Source: an uncultured Tolumonas sp. (GTDB lineage: Bacteria; Pseudomonadota; Gammaproteobacteria; Enterobacterales; Aeromonadaceae). Taken from it: 64,000 nt of DNA. This document shows, piece by piece, positions 1-8,424 of the stretch (its first letter is position 1; each line of letters opens with the position of its first letter). Location of the stretch: the NCBI RefSeq assembly GCF_963556105.2, contig NZ_OY829945.1, forward strand, positions 911,001 to 975,000, in the 5' to 3' direction. The position numbers and the translations under genes were made by a program. Under the pieces are notes generated by a model. That model was not told the DNA's origin, ran no database searches, and worked only from the letters and a program-made list of their open reading frames with translations.

Positions 1-296
1 AAGGTCGTGTTGAGCTGCGTGATGTGGATCATTTGGCTGCGCTGCAAAACAGTGGCACAGTCGCGGTGAAATTCGTTGACCATTATGGTGTGGCAACGGA
101 ACGTTACCCGCTGAACCCGAACGGTTCACCAGCCGGTATCACAGGTCTGACCACTGCCGATGGTCGTGTGACAATCATGATGCCGCACCCAGAACGTGTG
201 ATGCGTACGGTGGCGAATTCATGGCACCCAGACGATTGGGCAGAGAACAGCCCATGGTTACGTATGTTCCGTAACGCGCGTGTGTTTATTGGTTAA
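1..296 (+). CDS. purL: Phosphoribosylformylglycinamidine synthase, C-terminal end (partial)
   Basis: This is the last ~98 codons of PurL, read from base 3; the rest lies left of the window. PurL makes FGAM from FGAR, glutamine and ATP in cytosolic purine synthesis. The visible part is the end of the glutamine amidotransferase domain. It contains the [10 protein letters not shown] motif, whose His-x-Glu belongs to the Cys-His-Glu triad, and the typical [11 protein letters not shown] ending. The stop codon at 294-296 is followed by a strong terminator. The family is recognised with high confidence. Confidence 0.95.
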   Translation, partial: GRVELRDVDHLAALQNSGTVAVKFVDHYGVATERYPLNPNGSPAGITGLTTADGRVTIMMPHPERVMRTVANSWHPDDWAENSPWLRMFRNARVFIG

Positions 297-324
297 TCGC
301 CATTCATTAGACAGACGAAACAAG

Positions 325-353
325 AGAGCCGCTGATTAAGCGGCTCTTTTTTT
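325..353 (+). terminator. Rho-independent terminator of purL
   Basis: A perfect 8 bp stem (agagccgc, 325-332, with gcggctct, 340-347) closes a short loop and runs into seven T residues (347-353). It lies 28 bases past the purL stop. Confidence 0.92.
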
Positions 354-362
354 ATCTGCGTT

Positions 363-488
363 ATACCCTTCGTACTCGAAGCTGCAGCGTCGTTGACGGC
401 GTTCACTCACCCCAATCACATAGCATCTCTATGCTCATGGGGATTCGCTCACTTGTTGCCTTGCTGCAACTCCAATTACTTTGGGTAT
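363..488 (+). repeat. ERIC-like 126 bp palindromic repeat, copy 1
   Basis: This intergenic element starts ATACCC and ends GGGTAT. Its terminal arms and central CATAGCATCTCTATG-type core are self-complementary, so an RNA copy would fold into one long hairpin. Near-identical copies lie at 13396-13520, 27332-27457, 46765-46890 (inverted) and 48441-48566. Length and termini resemble the ERIC/RU family of enterobacteria and vibrios. A short reading frame inside it is a by-product of the repeat. Confidence 0.85.
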
Positions 489-500
489 ATGCCTATTTGA

Positions 501-1001
501 TTATTGAGACAAACGGCGAGCCTGCCAGTAATAACGCTGCCAGTATGGTTGATACAGATCGGAGATCATTACGCCTTTACTGCTCGAAGCATGCAGAAAC
601 TTGCTTTTATCGACCATCACGCCAACATGACGGGTGCTACGGCCGATATTAAAAAATACCAAATCGCCGGGCCGTAATTGACGGCTGGAGACAGCGCGTC
701 CGACATGAGCCTGACTATCCGTATCGCGGGGCAGTTGCATGGCAAATTGCTCGCGAAACGTGAGTTGCATAAACGCAGAACAATCGACACCACGACGACT
801 TTCACCGCCCGTTCGGTAAGGAACGCCTTGCCACTCTTGATATTGTTCATATAACGCAGAGCGGGCATACGCCGGATCACTTAACCCGGATGCGTAGTGC
901 GGCGATTCTGAAATCTGACTTTGGCAGCCAACTAACAATAATGCTGACAGCACTAGCCAGAACAATACAAAACAAGGTGACGAGTGTCGTGGTGAACTCA
1001 T
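501..1001 (-). CDS. nlpC: NlpC/P60 family cell-wall endopeptidase lipoprotein
   Basis: A 166-residue outer-membrane lipoprotein peptidase expected to cut the D-Glu-mDAP bond of murein stem peptides. The N-terminus has a hydrophobic segment and an LLVGC lipobox, then a short linker and one NlpC/P60 domain (~residues 50-165). The catalytic Cys is in GVDCSAF, the His in RHVGVMV and the third polar residue in FLHASS. Size and the SKGVM...YWQ ending match E. coli NlpC better than MepS. Its ATG overlaps the stop of the upstream YceB-like gene by 4 bases (ATGA), which suggests translational coupling. Confidence 0.9.
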   Translation of the reverse strand: MSSPRHSSPCFVLFWLVLSALLLVGCQSQISESPHYASGLSDPAYARSALYEQYQEWQGVPYRTGGESRRGVDCSAFMQLTFREQFAMQLPRDTDSQAHVGRAVSSRQLRPGDLVFFNIGRSTRHVGVMVDKSKFLHASSSKGVMISDLYQPYWQRYYWQARRLSQ

Positions 1002-1555
1002 TCCGTTGATCCTGTTTTATCCGTATGTAATCTCAGTTTTCCCGGTAACAACTCAAATCGTGTGACATGCTGTTTCAGCCAGCGCTGTTCTTTATCTTTG
1101 CTATTAAGCACATACGCTGGTTGTTGTTGCAAACGACTTTGTAAACCCTGAACCAGATAACCAACAAGTGGAGCAAATTGTTGCTGCACCTCTGCCGGCT
1201 TTATTTGATAACGGGTTAATGTAAAGTTATCCAGATAGATCGCACCGGTTTTTAAATGATAGCGAGGTTTTGCTTCAAAATCAGCGCTGATTGTACCATC
1301 GACTGACGGTTGTCCCGGTAGGGTGAGTGTAAAGCGTCCATTGCTTAATACTTGTGCCATATTGGCTTTTTGTCGTCCAAGGCGAACCTGCATCGAATCG
1401 ATATTAACATCTACATCAAACAGACCCGGTAAACCATATTGTTGTTGGTATTTGGCTTTTTGGTTCACATATTGAGTTAATTCTTGTTCTGTAATGTCAA
1501 TTGGCCCTGCAGTTTGGCCACTGAGAGATAGAGTTAAAAGAAGAGCGTGCAACAT
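998..1555 (-). CDS. DUF1439 (YceB-like) envelope protein
   Basis: A 185-residue protein with a hydrophobic N-terminus, so probably exported. The body matches the DUF1439/YceB family in layout (VNQKAKYQQQYGLPGLFDVD near the start, a beta-rich middle and a C-terminal helix). E. coli YceB is a lipoprotein of unknown role, but no lipobox Cys is visible here, so a cleaved or anchoring signal is more likely. An aaggcgg ribosome site precedes the ATG. It forms a two-gene operon with nlpC. Function is unknown. Confidence 0.75.
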   Translation of the reverse strand: MLHALLLTLSLSGQTAGPIDITEQELTQYVNQKAKYQQQYGLPGLFDVDVNIDSMQVRLGRQKANMAQVLSNGRFTLTLPGQPSVDGTISADFEAKPRYHLKTGAIYLDNFTLTRYQIKPAEVQQQFAPLVGYLVQGLQSRLQQQPAYVLNSKDKEQRWLKQHVTRFELLPGKLRLHTDKTGSTE

Positions 1556-1642
1556 GATACCGCCTTATCAAATAGCCTGAACGCGGGCTCATCATAGCAT
1601 TCGTTACGTATCATGCCAGAGCCGGAAAAGAAGGATGAATAA

Positions 1643-3118
1643 ATGCGACCACAAATGACGTTGCTGGATGTGTTGTACAACTTGTTTGGTTTTTTGGTCT
1701 TTGGTTTTTATACCTTACTGGTTGTCGGTATTGTGGTTCGTGTGATCATGAAACGGCGGCCGATCGGCGTTTCACTGGCGTGGCTAGCATTGATTTTGGC
1801 GATCCCAGTGTTGGGTGTTTCCGCCTATTTGATTCTGGGGGAAGTCCGCTTAGGGCGACGTCGGGCGCAACTGGCTCAGGCCATGTATCGACCCTATGTC
1901 GCTTGGTTGCAACAACTGGTCGCCGGGTTTCCGCATCAGCCAGTTAAGCCATCAGTTAAAGCTAATCCATTGGTAGCCTTGATCCAGTCTCGGCTTGGCA
2001 TGCCGTTATTGGGCGGCAATCATCTGGCTTTATTATCAGAACCACAAACTATTCTGGACAGTCTGATAACGGATATACAACAGGCGAAAATATTTTGTTA
2101 TCTCGAATTTTACATCTGGCAAGCGGGTGGACGAGTTGACGATATCGCTGAGGCATTGATGCAAGCAGCAAAACGGGGGGTCGATTGCCGGGTGTTGCTT
2201 GATTCTGTGGGCAGTGCCGATTTTTTTGATACCGAGTGGTCGGCTCGGTTACGCAGTGCCGGTATTTTACTGGTGGAGGTATTACCAGCAAAAGCATGGC
2301 GAATGCCATTTCACCGGCAAGATCTGCGAATGCACCGTAAACTGATGATTGTCGATGATCGGGTTGCTTATACCGGCTCCATGAACCTGATTGACCCGCA
2401 GCTGTTTAAACAAAATATGGGGGTCGGCCAGTGGATTGATGTCATGGTGCGGGTACAGGGGCCGGTAGTGCCGGTCATGTGGTCGCTGTTTGTGCGTGAT
2501 TGGGAAATGGAAACTGGCGAACGTTTGCTGGATTCGCGCCAGCATGAACCAGAATCCTGGGCTGAACAAGAACATCATGTCCAGCTGGTGCCTTCTGGGC
2601 CATTTACCGGTGGTGATTGTGTTCAGCAGATCTTGTTACAGGCGATTTATCAGGCTGAACGTAGTCTGGTTCTGACGACGCCGTATTTTGTGCCGGATGA
2701 CCCACTGGTGGCGGCGCTGCAATCGGCTGCTGATCGCGGTGTATCAGTACAACTGATTATTCCTGAACGTAACGATTCCCGTATGGTTAATTTTGCCTGT
2801 AATGCTTTTTTGGAAGAATTACTGACATCAGGTGTTGAAATTCATCGCTGTCGCAAAGGCTTACTGCATACTAAAAGTGTGTTGGTGGACGATGAGATTG
2901 CGTTGATTGGTACCTTAAATCTTGATAAGCGTAGTTTATGGCTTAATTTTGAAGTCACACTCTTGGTGGATGATTACTCATTTGCGACTATGCTGAGAGA
3001 GCTGCAACAAGGTTATCTGCACGAAGCAAAACAAATGTCGTTAGCTGATTGGTGTGATCGCCCCTGGATACAACGAATGCTGGAAAATGTATTTTATTTG
3101 TTCAGCCCACTGCTGTGA
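1643..3118 (+). CDS. clsA: Cardiolipin synthase A
   Basis: 491 residues, about the length of E. coli ClsA (486). ClsA condenses two phosphatidylglycerols into cardiolipin plus glycerol at the inner membrane. Two N-terminal membrane helices (~residues 8-30 and 40-62) are followed by two phospholipase-D domains. Both HKD motifs are intact: HRKLMIVDD...GSMN (~residue 230) and HTKSVLVDD...GTLN (~residue 410). An aagga site lies just before the ATG. It is transcribed away from nlpC/yceB and appears monocistronic. Confidence 0.95.
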   Translation: MRPQMTLLDVLYNLFGFLVFGFYTLLVVGIVVRVIMKRRPIGVSLAWLALILAIPVLGVSAYLILGEVRLGRRRAQLAQAMYRPYVAWLQQLVAGFPHQPVKPSVKANPLVALIQSRLGMPLLGGNHLALLSEPQTILDSLITDIQQAKIFCYLEFYIWQAGGRVDDIAEALMQAAKRGVDCRVLLDSVGSADFFDTEWSARLRSAGILLVEVLPAKAWRMPFHRQDLRMHRKLMIVDDRVAYTGSMNLIDPQLFKQNMGVGQWIDVMVRVQGPVVPVMWSLFVRDWEMETGERLLDSRQHEPESWAEQEHHVQLVPSGPFTGGDCVQQILLQAIYQAERSLVLTTPYFVPDDPLVAALQSAADRGVSVQLIIPERNDSRMVNFACNAFLEELLTSGVEIHRCRKGLLHTKSVLVDDEIALIGTLNLDKRSLWLNFEVTLLVDDYSFATMLRELQQGYLHEAKQMSLADWCDRPWIQRMLENVFYLFSPLL

Positions 3119-3184
3119 TATTTTCATGGTAAGCAAACAGAATGCTTAATTTATGGAAAAAATGATAAGAAGAGGGATAGTTTT

Positions 3185-4594
3185 ATGAGTTCAAGCGCGA
3201 CTAAATATACCTTATTAGGTCTTGTTGTAGCGGGATGTGCTGCCGTTGTGGCGGCCAGTTGGTACACCACAAAATCGTTGGATGAACATATTTTGTCGAG
3301 TGTTGATGCCATTAATCGTAGTGGTGTGATGCGGGCGAGCTGGTATCCCGAATCGAGCATGCCGTTTTCCCGTGATGGCGTTCTGCATTTGGTCGTTATT
3401 AACCAGCATATGCGACAAAATCAAAATGCCGGTGCGGTAGATAGCAATGACCCTGAATCATTACGCGTTGCACAAGATGCGATGACAGAGCCTCTGCCAG
3501 CCGAGCCACAAAAACCGGTTGAACTGTTTGTGAATGTCTCGAATACCGTGCTGCCTTTGATTGTCAAAGGCGCGGCGACATTAGATATGTCGCGTGGCAG
3601 TATGGCTGAGCTGGTAAAACAGCAAGCGGTTCCGGCTTCGTTACCAATCACATTAACATGGAAATTTTCTGCGTATAACCAAGGGCTGGATATGCGCCTG
3701 AGCATGGATCACTGGATGATTGAACATCCGGATCTGATGGTGAAAGTGGGGGCCGCAGAACTGATGCTAACCGGTGATCTTAGAGATACGCTGGAGTTTC
3801 ACTACGGCTGGCAGGGCATCAAAGTTAACAACAAACCAGCCTCATTAGGTGAAATGGACATTATGCAGCTAGATGGCAGTACGTTGTTCCGCCGCTTTGT
3901 GGGCACCTGGATCTCCCCGGAAGGCCACATGGTGCTGGAAGGGGCACATTTTTCTGCTCCAGATGCCAAAGGGGAATTAGGTAAGTTTCAATTTGATGCC
4001 ATGATGGATGAATCGCCCTCGGAAACCGGGGTTATGCTGAATGTTAAACATCATGTTTCATTATCAAAATTGGCGATAAATACAGCACAAGATCAGTTCA
4101 GCATGGAAGATTTGTCATTGGGTCTTAATCTGACCGGTTTAAATAAACAGGGATTTGAAGAACTGGCACAATTGGCGGATGCTGAAAAACCGGATTTTAT
4201 ACAGATGATGAAAAGTCTGAATAAAATCACCACCAAAAGTGTCCGTCTGGAACTTTCTCCTTCACATGTGAAATTGAATAAAGCCATGGTCACTGCGAGT
4301 GGCAAACTGGAAACATTGCCATTTGAAGTGGAACAGTTGATGCGAGCTAGTGCTACTGACACGCCGCACCCATTCAAATACATGGTGCAAGGTGATTTCA
4401 CGCTATCAGCAGAACCGAAAGCTGTATCAGGGTTACCCGCTGAGTGGCAACATCAAGTCAGCGCGTTACAACAGCAGGGTTTTATTAAGTCAGACAACAA
4501 AGGTTTGACGAGTAATCTGTTGTTACGCAGTGGTGAGGTGACAGCGAATGGAAAAGTGGTACCGCTCAATGATTTCAACACTCCGAATGAGTAA
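3185..4594 (+). CDS. DUF945 (YdgA-like) family protein, paralogue 1
   Basis: 469 residues with one N-terminal membrane segment (~residues 8-27) followed by WYTTKSLDEHI, a layout typical of YdgA/DUF945 proteins, and then a long beta-rich periplasmic region. The family role is not established. The next gene encodes a second, divergent DUF945 protein with the same signature blocks: a GLNRQGF/GLNKQGF-like stretch, KLN...G near the end, and an ANGKVVP-like terminus. The pair looks like an old tandem duplication. An agaggga ribosome site supports this start. Confidence 0.75.
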   Translation: MSSSATKYTLLGLVVAGCAAVVAASWYTTKSLDEHILSSVDAINRSGVMRASWYPESSMPFSRDGVLHLVVINQHMRQNQNAGAVDSNDPESLRVAQDAMTEPLPAEPQKPVELFVNVSNTVLPLIVKGAATLDMSRGSMAELVKQQAVPASLPITLTWKFSAYNQGLDMRLSMDHWMIEHPDLMVKVGAAELMLTGDLRDTLEFHYGWQGIKVNNKPASLGEMDIMQLDGSTLFRRFVGTWISPEGHMVLEGAHFSAPDAKGELGKFQFDAMMDESPSETGVMLNVKHHVSLSKLAINTAQDQFSMEDLSLGLNLTGLNKQGFEELAQLADAEKPDFIQMMKSLNKITTKSVRLELSPSHVKLNKAMVTASGKLETLPFEVEQLMRASATDTPHPFKYMVQGDFTLSAEPKAVSGLPAEWQHQVSALQQQGFIKSDNKGLTSNLLLRSGEVTANGKVVPLNDFNTPNE

Positions 4595-4689
4595 TCAACG
4601 GCTGATACTGTCAATGTCATAGCCTTGTCATATCTTTCCTTTATGTTGCTGCCGGATGGAGTTATCCGGCGCCGCATAAAGGATGTGTG

Positions 4690-6000
4690 ATGCGTAAATA
4701 CCAAAAAATTGTATTTTGGTTTGTGGCCTACAGCCTATCGTTGCTGCTGGTTATGACTTGGTTCACAGGCTATCAGAGCGATCGCCTGTTATCTCAATGG
4801 TTAGTTCAAGTCAGTCAGACACCTAGTATTGCAACCAGCTGGTTTGATCAGGAAAAAAGTCTTTTTAGCCGTAAAGCTGAATTACACCTAATGATCGCCG
4901 AACCCGCACAATTACTTGTTGCCTCACCAACACTCAGAGGTGACAACCAGTTACGCCGCGGCTTGCAGGAATTAGGGCCTATAGAGCTGTATATTGAATT
5001 ACAGCAACAGATCTTCCCTGGATTTACGACAGGCTCCGCGCATATCAATATGCAACGAGGTATGTTTGCTGATTTACCTAACATGCCCAATATTCCTCAT
5101 CAACTTCATTGGCAGGTCAACGGGCTGACCGGGAATATGCTTGCCCGCCTCGAGATGGCGCAGTGGAATTGGTTACGTGATGATTTGACGTGGCTGGTGG
5201 CGCCATTAAGCGCGGAAGTTGAGATCCCCGATCCTAAACAGCTCCATCTTTCGTGTTTATGGCAAGGCATGCAATGGCGTAACGAGCGGACAGAAGAGCA
5301 GGGTAATTTAAGTAAATTATCATTTAGTGCTCAGTTGTTAGAAAATGATTCACTGTGGCTAATACCGTCTGCTGATTTGATGTTAGACCAGCTTGATTTA
5401 CGGCAACCGGAGCGCCAATTGCAGTTGTCGCAGTGGCACTGGCAGACGGGCGTCAGAGAAAACCGGGATGGTTTACTCAGTGTAGTGGATGTAAATAGTC
5501 ATTCCAATATTCATCATCTTTCTTATCGTAGCCAACAAAATGATTATCAGCTCAGTGACTTAACTGCGGGGTTGGCACTGGGTGGTGTGAATCGTCAGGG
5601 GTTTGAAGCATTGCTGATGAATTCGGGGTTGGATGCGACCAATCTGGCGAAATGGAAAACCGGACTTAATTTAATTACCCGCGCGGGTGTGCAATTTAAA
5701 CTAGATCCTTTTGATTTAAAGCTGAATCGTGAGCCGTTTCGCATGCATGGGCAATTGACCACGCGGCCTTTTGATGTGGCGCAGGTACATGGTGTGGAGT
5801 CGATGCGTTCGTTGCTGCAGGGGGATCTATCGGTAGAGGCGACACCAGCGTTGACGCAGCAATTTGCACCCGTTGCCGAGGCATTGCCAGATCTGTTGTC
5901 GGATGGTTATCTTGAGTCGGAATCGGCTGGCCGTATTTCAACGAAATTGCGGATGGTGAATGGTAAGTTGTCGGCGAATGGTATTGCGGTACCGTATTAA
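4690..6000 (+). CDS. DUF945 (YdgA-like) family protein, paralogue 2
   Basis: 436 residues with an N-terminal membrane anchor and a periplasmic body. The ATG at 4690 is preferred over the in-frame GTG at 4687 because it sits 7 bases from an aaagga site. Shared blocks with the preceding gene (GVNRQGFEALL versus GLNKQGFEELA, and ANGIAVPY versus ANGKVVPL at the C-terminus) show common descent. A 7 bp hairpin without a T-run (4651-4670) lies between the two genes, so they may be co-transcribed. Function is unknown. Confidence 0.72.
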   Translation: MRKYQKIVFWFVAYSLSLLLVMTWFTGYQSDRLLSQWLVQVSQTPSIATSWFDQEKSLFSRKAELHLMIAEPAQLLVASPTLRGDNQLRRGLQELGPIELYIELQQQIFPGFTTGSAHINMQRGMFADLPNMPNIPHQLHWQVNGLTGNMLARLEMAQWNWLRDDLTWLVAPLSAEVEIPDPKQLHLSCLWQGMQWRNERTEEQGNLSKLSFSAQLLENDSLWLIPSADLMLDQLDLRQPERQLQLSQWHWQTGVRENRDGLLSVVDVNSHSNIHHLSYRSQQNDYQLSDLTAGLALGGVNRQGFEALLMNSGLDATNLAKWKTGLNLITRAGVQFKLDPFDLKLNREPFRMHGQLTTRPFDVAQVHGVESMRSLLQGDLSVEATPALTQQFAPVAEALPDLLSDGYLESESAGRISTKLRMVNGKLSANGIAVPY

Positions 6001-6013
6001 CGCTGGCAGCAAT

Positions 6014-6042
6014 AAAAAGGCGGAGTTGAACTCCGCCTTTTT
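6014..6042. terminator. Bidirectional terminator between DUF945 gene and purU
   Basis: A 12 bp perfect inverted repeat (6014-6025 with 6031-6042) surrounds a 5-base loop, with an A-run before and a T-run after. It can stop both the rightward DUF945 transcript and the leftward purU transcript. Confidence 0.92.
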
Positions 6043-6076
6043 ATTGCCTGGAAAACGACTTATTTGAAAAAGAAAG

Positions 6077-6913
6077 TTATTTGAATACAACGGTTTTATT
6101 GCCGTAAACAAAAACACGTTCTTCAGAGACGGCGGTTAATGCTTGATTCAAAACAGAACGTTCGCCATCACGACCGGCTTTGGCCATGTCTTCCGCGGAG
6201 AAGTTGTGGTCAACGCGGATCACGCCTTGCTCAATGATCGGGCCTTCATCCAGATCGTTGGTCACGAAATGGGCGGTCGCACCAATGATTTTCACGCCGC
6301 GGTCAAAGGCCTGCTGATAAGGGCGTGCGCCGATAAACGCTGGCAGGAATGAGTGGTGAATATTGATGATGCGATAAGGGTATGACGCCACGAAATCTGG
6401 GGTCAGTACGCGCATGTATTTTGCCAGCACAACATATTCCGGCGCATATTCATCAATAATGGCGCGCATCTTGGCTTCGTGCTCTTCACGGCTTAAGCCT
6501 TCGTGGCTGACATGATGGAACGGAATATTAAATTTGCTGGTTAAATCAGCCAGTACATCGTAGTTACCGATCACGGCCGCAACATCCAGATTCAACGCAC
6601 CTTCGTAGCATTTGATCAGAATATCGCCCAGACAATGTGCTTCTTTTGTAACCATGATGACAACACGTTTTTTGCCAGCAGGAACTAAACGACGTTTAGC
6701 GCCTTGTGGCAAGGTGTCATCCAGATCACCGAGCAGCGTTTCATCATTGAAACGACCTTCCAACTCGGTGCGCATGAAAAAGCGCCCTTGCGTGTGATCA
6801 ACAAACTCATCATTTTTGATGATGTTCAATTGATGTTTGTAGCAGATATAAGTGATTTTTGCGATCAGACCCTGTGCATCAGGGCAATCAGTCAGCAGGA
6901 TCTTACGTTTCAT
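6077..6913 (-). CDS. purU: Formyltetrahydrofolate deformylase
   Basis: 278 residues, the usual PurU length. The enzyme hydrolyses 10-formyl-THF to THF and formate, balancing one-carbon pools and feeding PurT. An N-terminal ACT domain (~residues 1-80) is followed by a formyl-transferase domain with NIHHSFLPAFIGARPY and GATAHFVTNDLDEGPII. These hold the catalytic Asn/His/Asp of the GART/PurU fold. It is divergent from the DUF4202 gene across a 190-base gap that must hold both promoters. Confidence 0.95.
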   Translation of the reverse strand: MKRKILLTDCPDAQGLIAKITYICYKHQLNIIKNDEFVDHTQGRFFMRTELEGRFNDETLLGDLDDTLPQGAKRRLVPAGKKRVVIMVTKEAHCLGDILIKCYEGALNLDVAAVIGNYDVLADLTSKFNIPFHHVSHEGLSREEHEAKMRAIIDEYAPEYVVLAKYMRVLTPDFVASYPYRIINIHHSFLPAFIGARPYQQAFDRGVKIIGATAHFVTNDLDEGPIIEQGVIRVDHNFSAEDMAKAGRDGERSVLNQALTAVSEERVFVYGNKTVVFK

Positions 6914-7106
6914 CCCGTGGTTTTCCTTGGATATGAGTCACAACCAATAATGGCGCAACACTATGCCATAAAACTACCTTCATGCCAGCGAAAAAAACCA
7001 GTAAACGTGAGGAATTGAAAGATTGAAGTCAGATTGCAGGCATAGGTGAAGCGAACAAGATGCGTTACTATTTGTTTTACTGTCACTGCTGGATGAGATG
7101 TTAATT

Positions 7107-7709
7107 ATGTCTGCTGAAATTAGTCCCGATCTGCGTTTTACCCGCACTCTTGCGGCATTTGATGAAGCGAATTCACATGACCCTCGTCAGGAGTTAGACG
7201 AGAACGGGGTGGCGGTGGCCTATGAAGTATTATACGCCCGTCGGATGAGCCAGATGCTGCAACGTTTCTGTCCTCAGGCGTCAGAAGCCTTACAACTGGC
7301 CGCGCATAGCCAGCATATTGAACGCTGGACGTTACCGCGGGAGCTTTATTCGTTCGATCGAAAAGGCTATTTACAGTGGCGCAGTGATTTAAAACTGCGT
7401 CATGCGAGCCGGGCGGGCGAGATCATGCTGGCACAGGGTTATGACTCGGCGATGTGCGAACGAGTTGCCGCCTTGCTGAAAAAAGAAAAATTGAAAAGTG
7501 ATGAAGAAAGTCAGGCGTTGGAGGATGTTATTTGTTTGGTCTTCCTGCAATTTTATTTTTCTGAATTTTCGAAAGCGCATGATGAGGCTAAATTAATTGA
7601 TATTTTGCAAAAGACCTGGCGCAAAATGTCTGAAGCCGGTCATCAGGCAGCACTCAGCTTGCCATTGACGGATGAAGAAAAAACACTGGTTGCGAAAGCA
7701 CTGGCGTAA
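7107..7709 (+). CDS. DUF4202 domain protein
   Basis: About 200 residues, recognised as DUF4202 from the block HIERWTLPRELYSFDRKGYL (~residues 70-90) and the R-SDLK-RHA stretch after it. Soluble, with no signal peptide. The second ATG (7107) has a better-placed ribosome site (gag at 7095-7097) than the ATG at 7098. The domain is found in bacteria and fungi, and its biochemical role is unknown to me. It is followed after 42 bases by a lipoprotein gene. Confidence 0.72.
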   Translation: MSAEISPDLRFTRTLAAFDEANSHDPRQELDENGVAVAYEVLYARRMSQMLQRFCPQASEALQLAAHSQHIERWTLPRELYSFDRKGYLQWRSDLKLRHASRAGEIMLAQGYDSAMCERVAALLKKEKLKSDEESQALEDVICLVFLQFYFSEFSKAHDEAKLIDILQKTWRKMSEAGHQAALSLPLTDEEKTLVAKALA

Positions 7710-7751
7710 TACGTAAACCTAAATAAACGTTGTAAATACAGGAGTCGTTGT

Positions 7752-8225
7752 ATGTTGAAGTGGTGCCGTTATATGTTGGCCGGGGCTGCATTATCTCTTG
7801 CCGGTTGTGCTGCGTTACAGCCGAAACTGGAAGCTCCGACCGTGGCGGTTAACTCTGTTCGCGTCATGCCGGGGCAGGGGTTGAATCTGCGTTTTCTGAT
7901 CGGTTTACATGTACAGAACCCGAACGCGCTACCATTGCCAATCCATGGCGTTAATTACACGGTGGCGTTGTCTGGTCAGCCGGTGGTGTCAGGTAATAGT
8001 CAAAATCAACCGACAATCCCGGCGCATGGCGAGAAGGATGTTGAAGTAGAAGCAGTGGCTGATCTGGTAAATGGTTTGTCTTTGGCTAATACGTTGCTGA
8101 GTAACCCACTGCAACAGGAAGTGCCATACGCAGTAAAAGCGTCGGTTGATGTCGGTGCTTTTCTGCCGAATATTCCGGTACAAAAAAGCGGGGTTGTTAA
8201 CCTGACCACGGGCGCTATTCGTTAA
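7752..8225 (+). CDS. LEA type-2 family lipoprotein
   Basis: 157 residues. The signal peptide ends in a LAGC lipobox (~residue 19), which predicts a lipid-anchored envelope protein. The body is one LEA14/WHy-type domain, a beta-sandwich known from desiccation-related proteins, with characteristic VQNPNALPLPIHGVNY followed by alternating strands. An aggagtcgttgt ribosome region precedes the ATG. Probably an envelope stress or structural protein. The exact role is not known. Confidence 0.78.
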   Translation: MLKWCRYMLAGAALSLAGCAALQPKLEAPTVAVNSVRVMPGQGLNLRFLIGLHVQNPNALPLPIHGVNYTVALSGQPVVSGNSQNQPTIPAHGEKDVEVEAVADLVNGLSLANTLLSNPLQQEVPYAVKASVDVGAFLPNIPVQKSGVVNLTTGAIR

Positions 8226-8250
8226 TTTCTCTTCGTGCATCACTAAAACG

Positions 8251-8275
8251 CCCGGACATATCTTTGTCCGGGTTT
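8251..8275 (+). terminator. Terminator-like hairpin after LEA lipoprotein gene
   Basis: A perfect 8 bp stem (cccggaca, 8251-8258; tgtccggg, 8265-8272) with a 6-base loop is followed by only three T. It is a likely but weak intrinsic terminator. Confidence 0.65.
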
Positions 8276-8424
8276 AGCGCGTGATATCACGTATTCCGCC
8301 AGAAAAATGGCACCACTTTCCCTCCTGTATATACTCAAAGAAATACGTAACTGGCTCTTCATTATCCTTTTTACTGAAGGAATGGTGCACTTTGATAGCG
8401 TTGTTCACGCGAAATGAGCTACTG

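Noticed and set aside
431-652. Small frame beginning MLMGIRSLVALLQ, also seen at 46628-46822 on the minus strand
   Set aside because: The shared N-terminus comes only from the ERIC-like repeat. Both then run into unrelated sequence, and no ribosome site is present.
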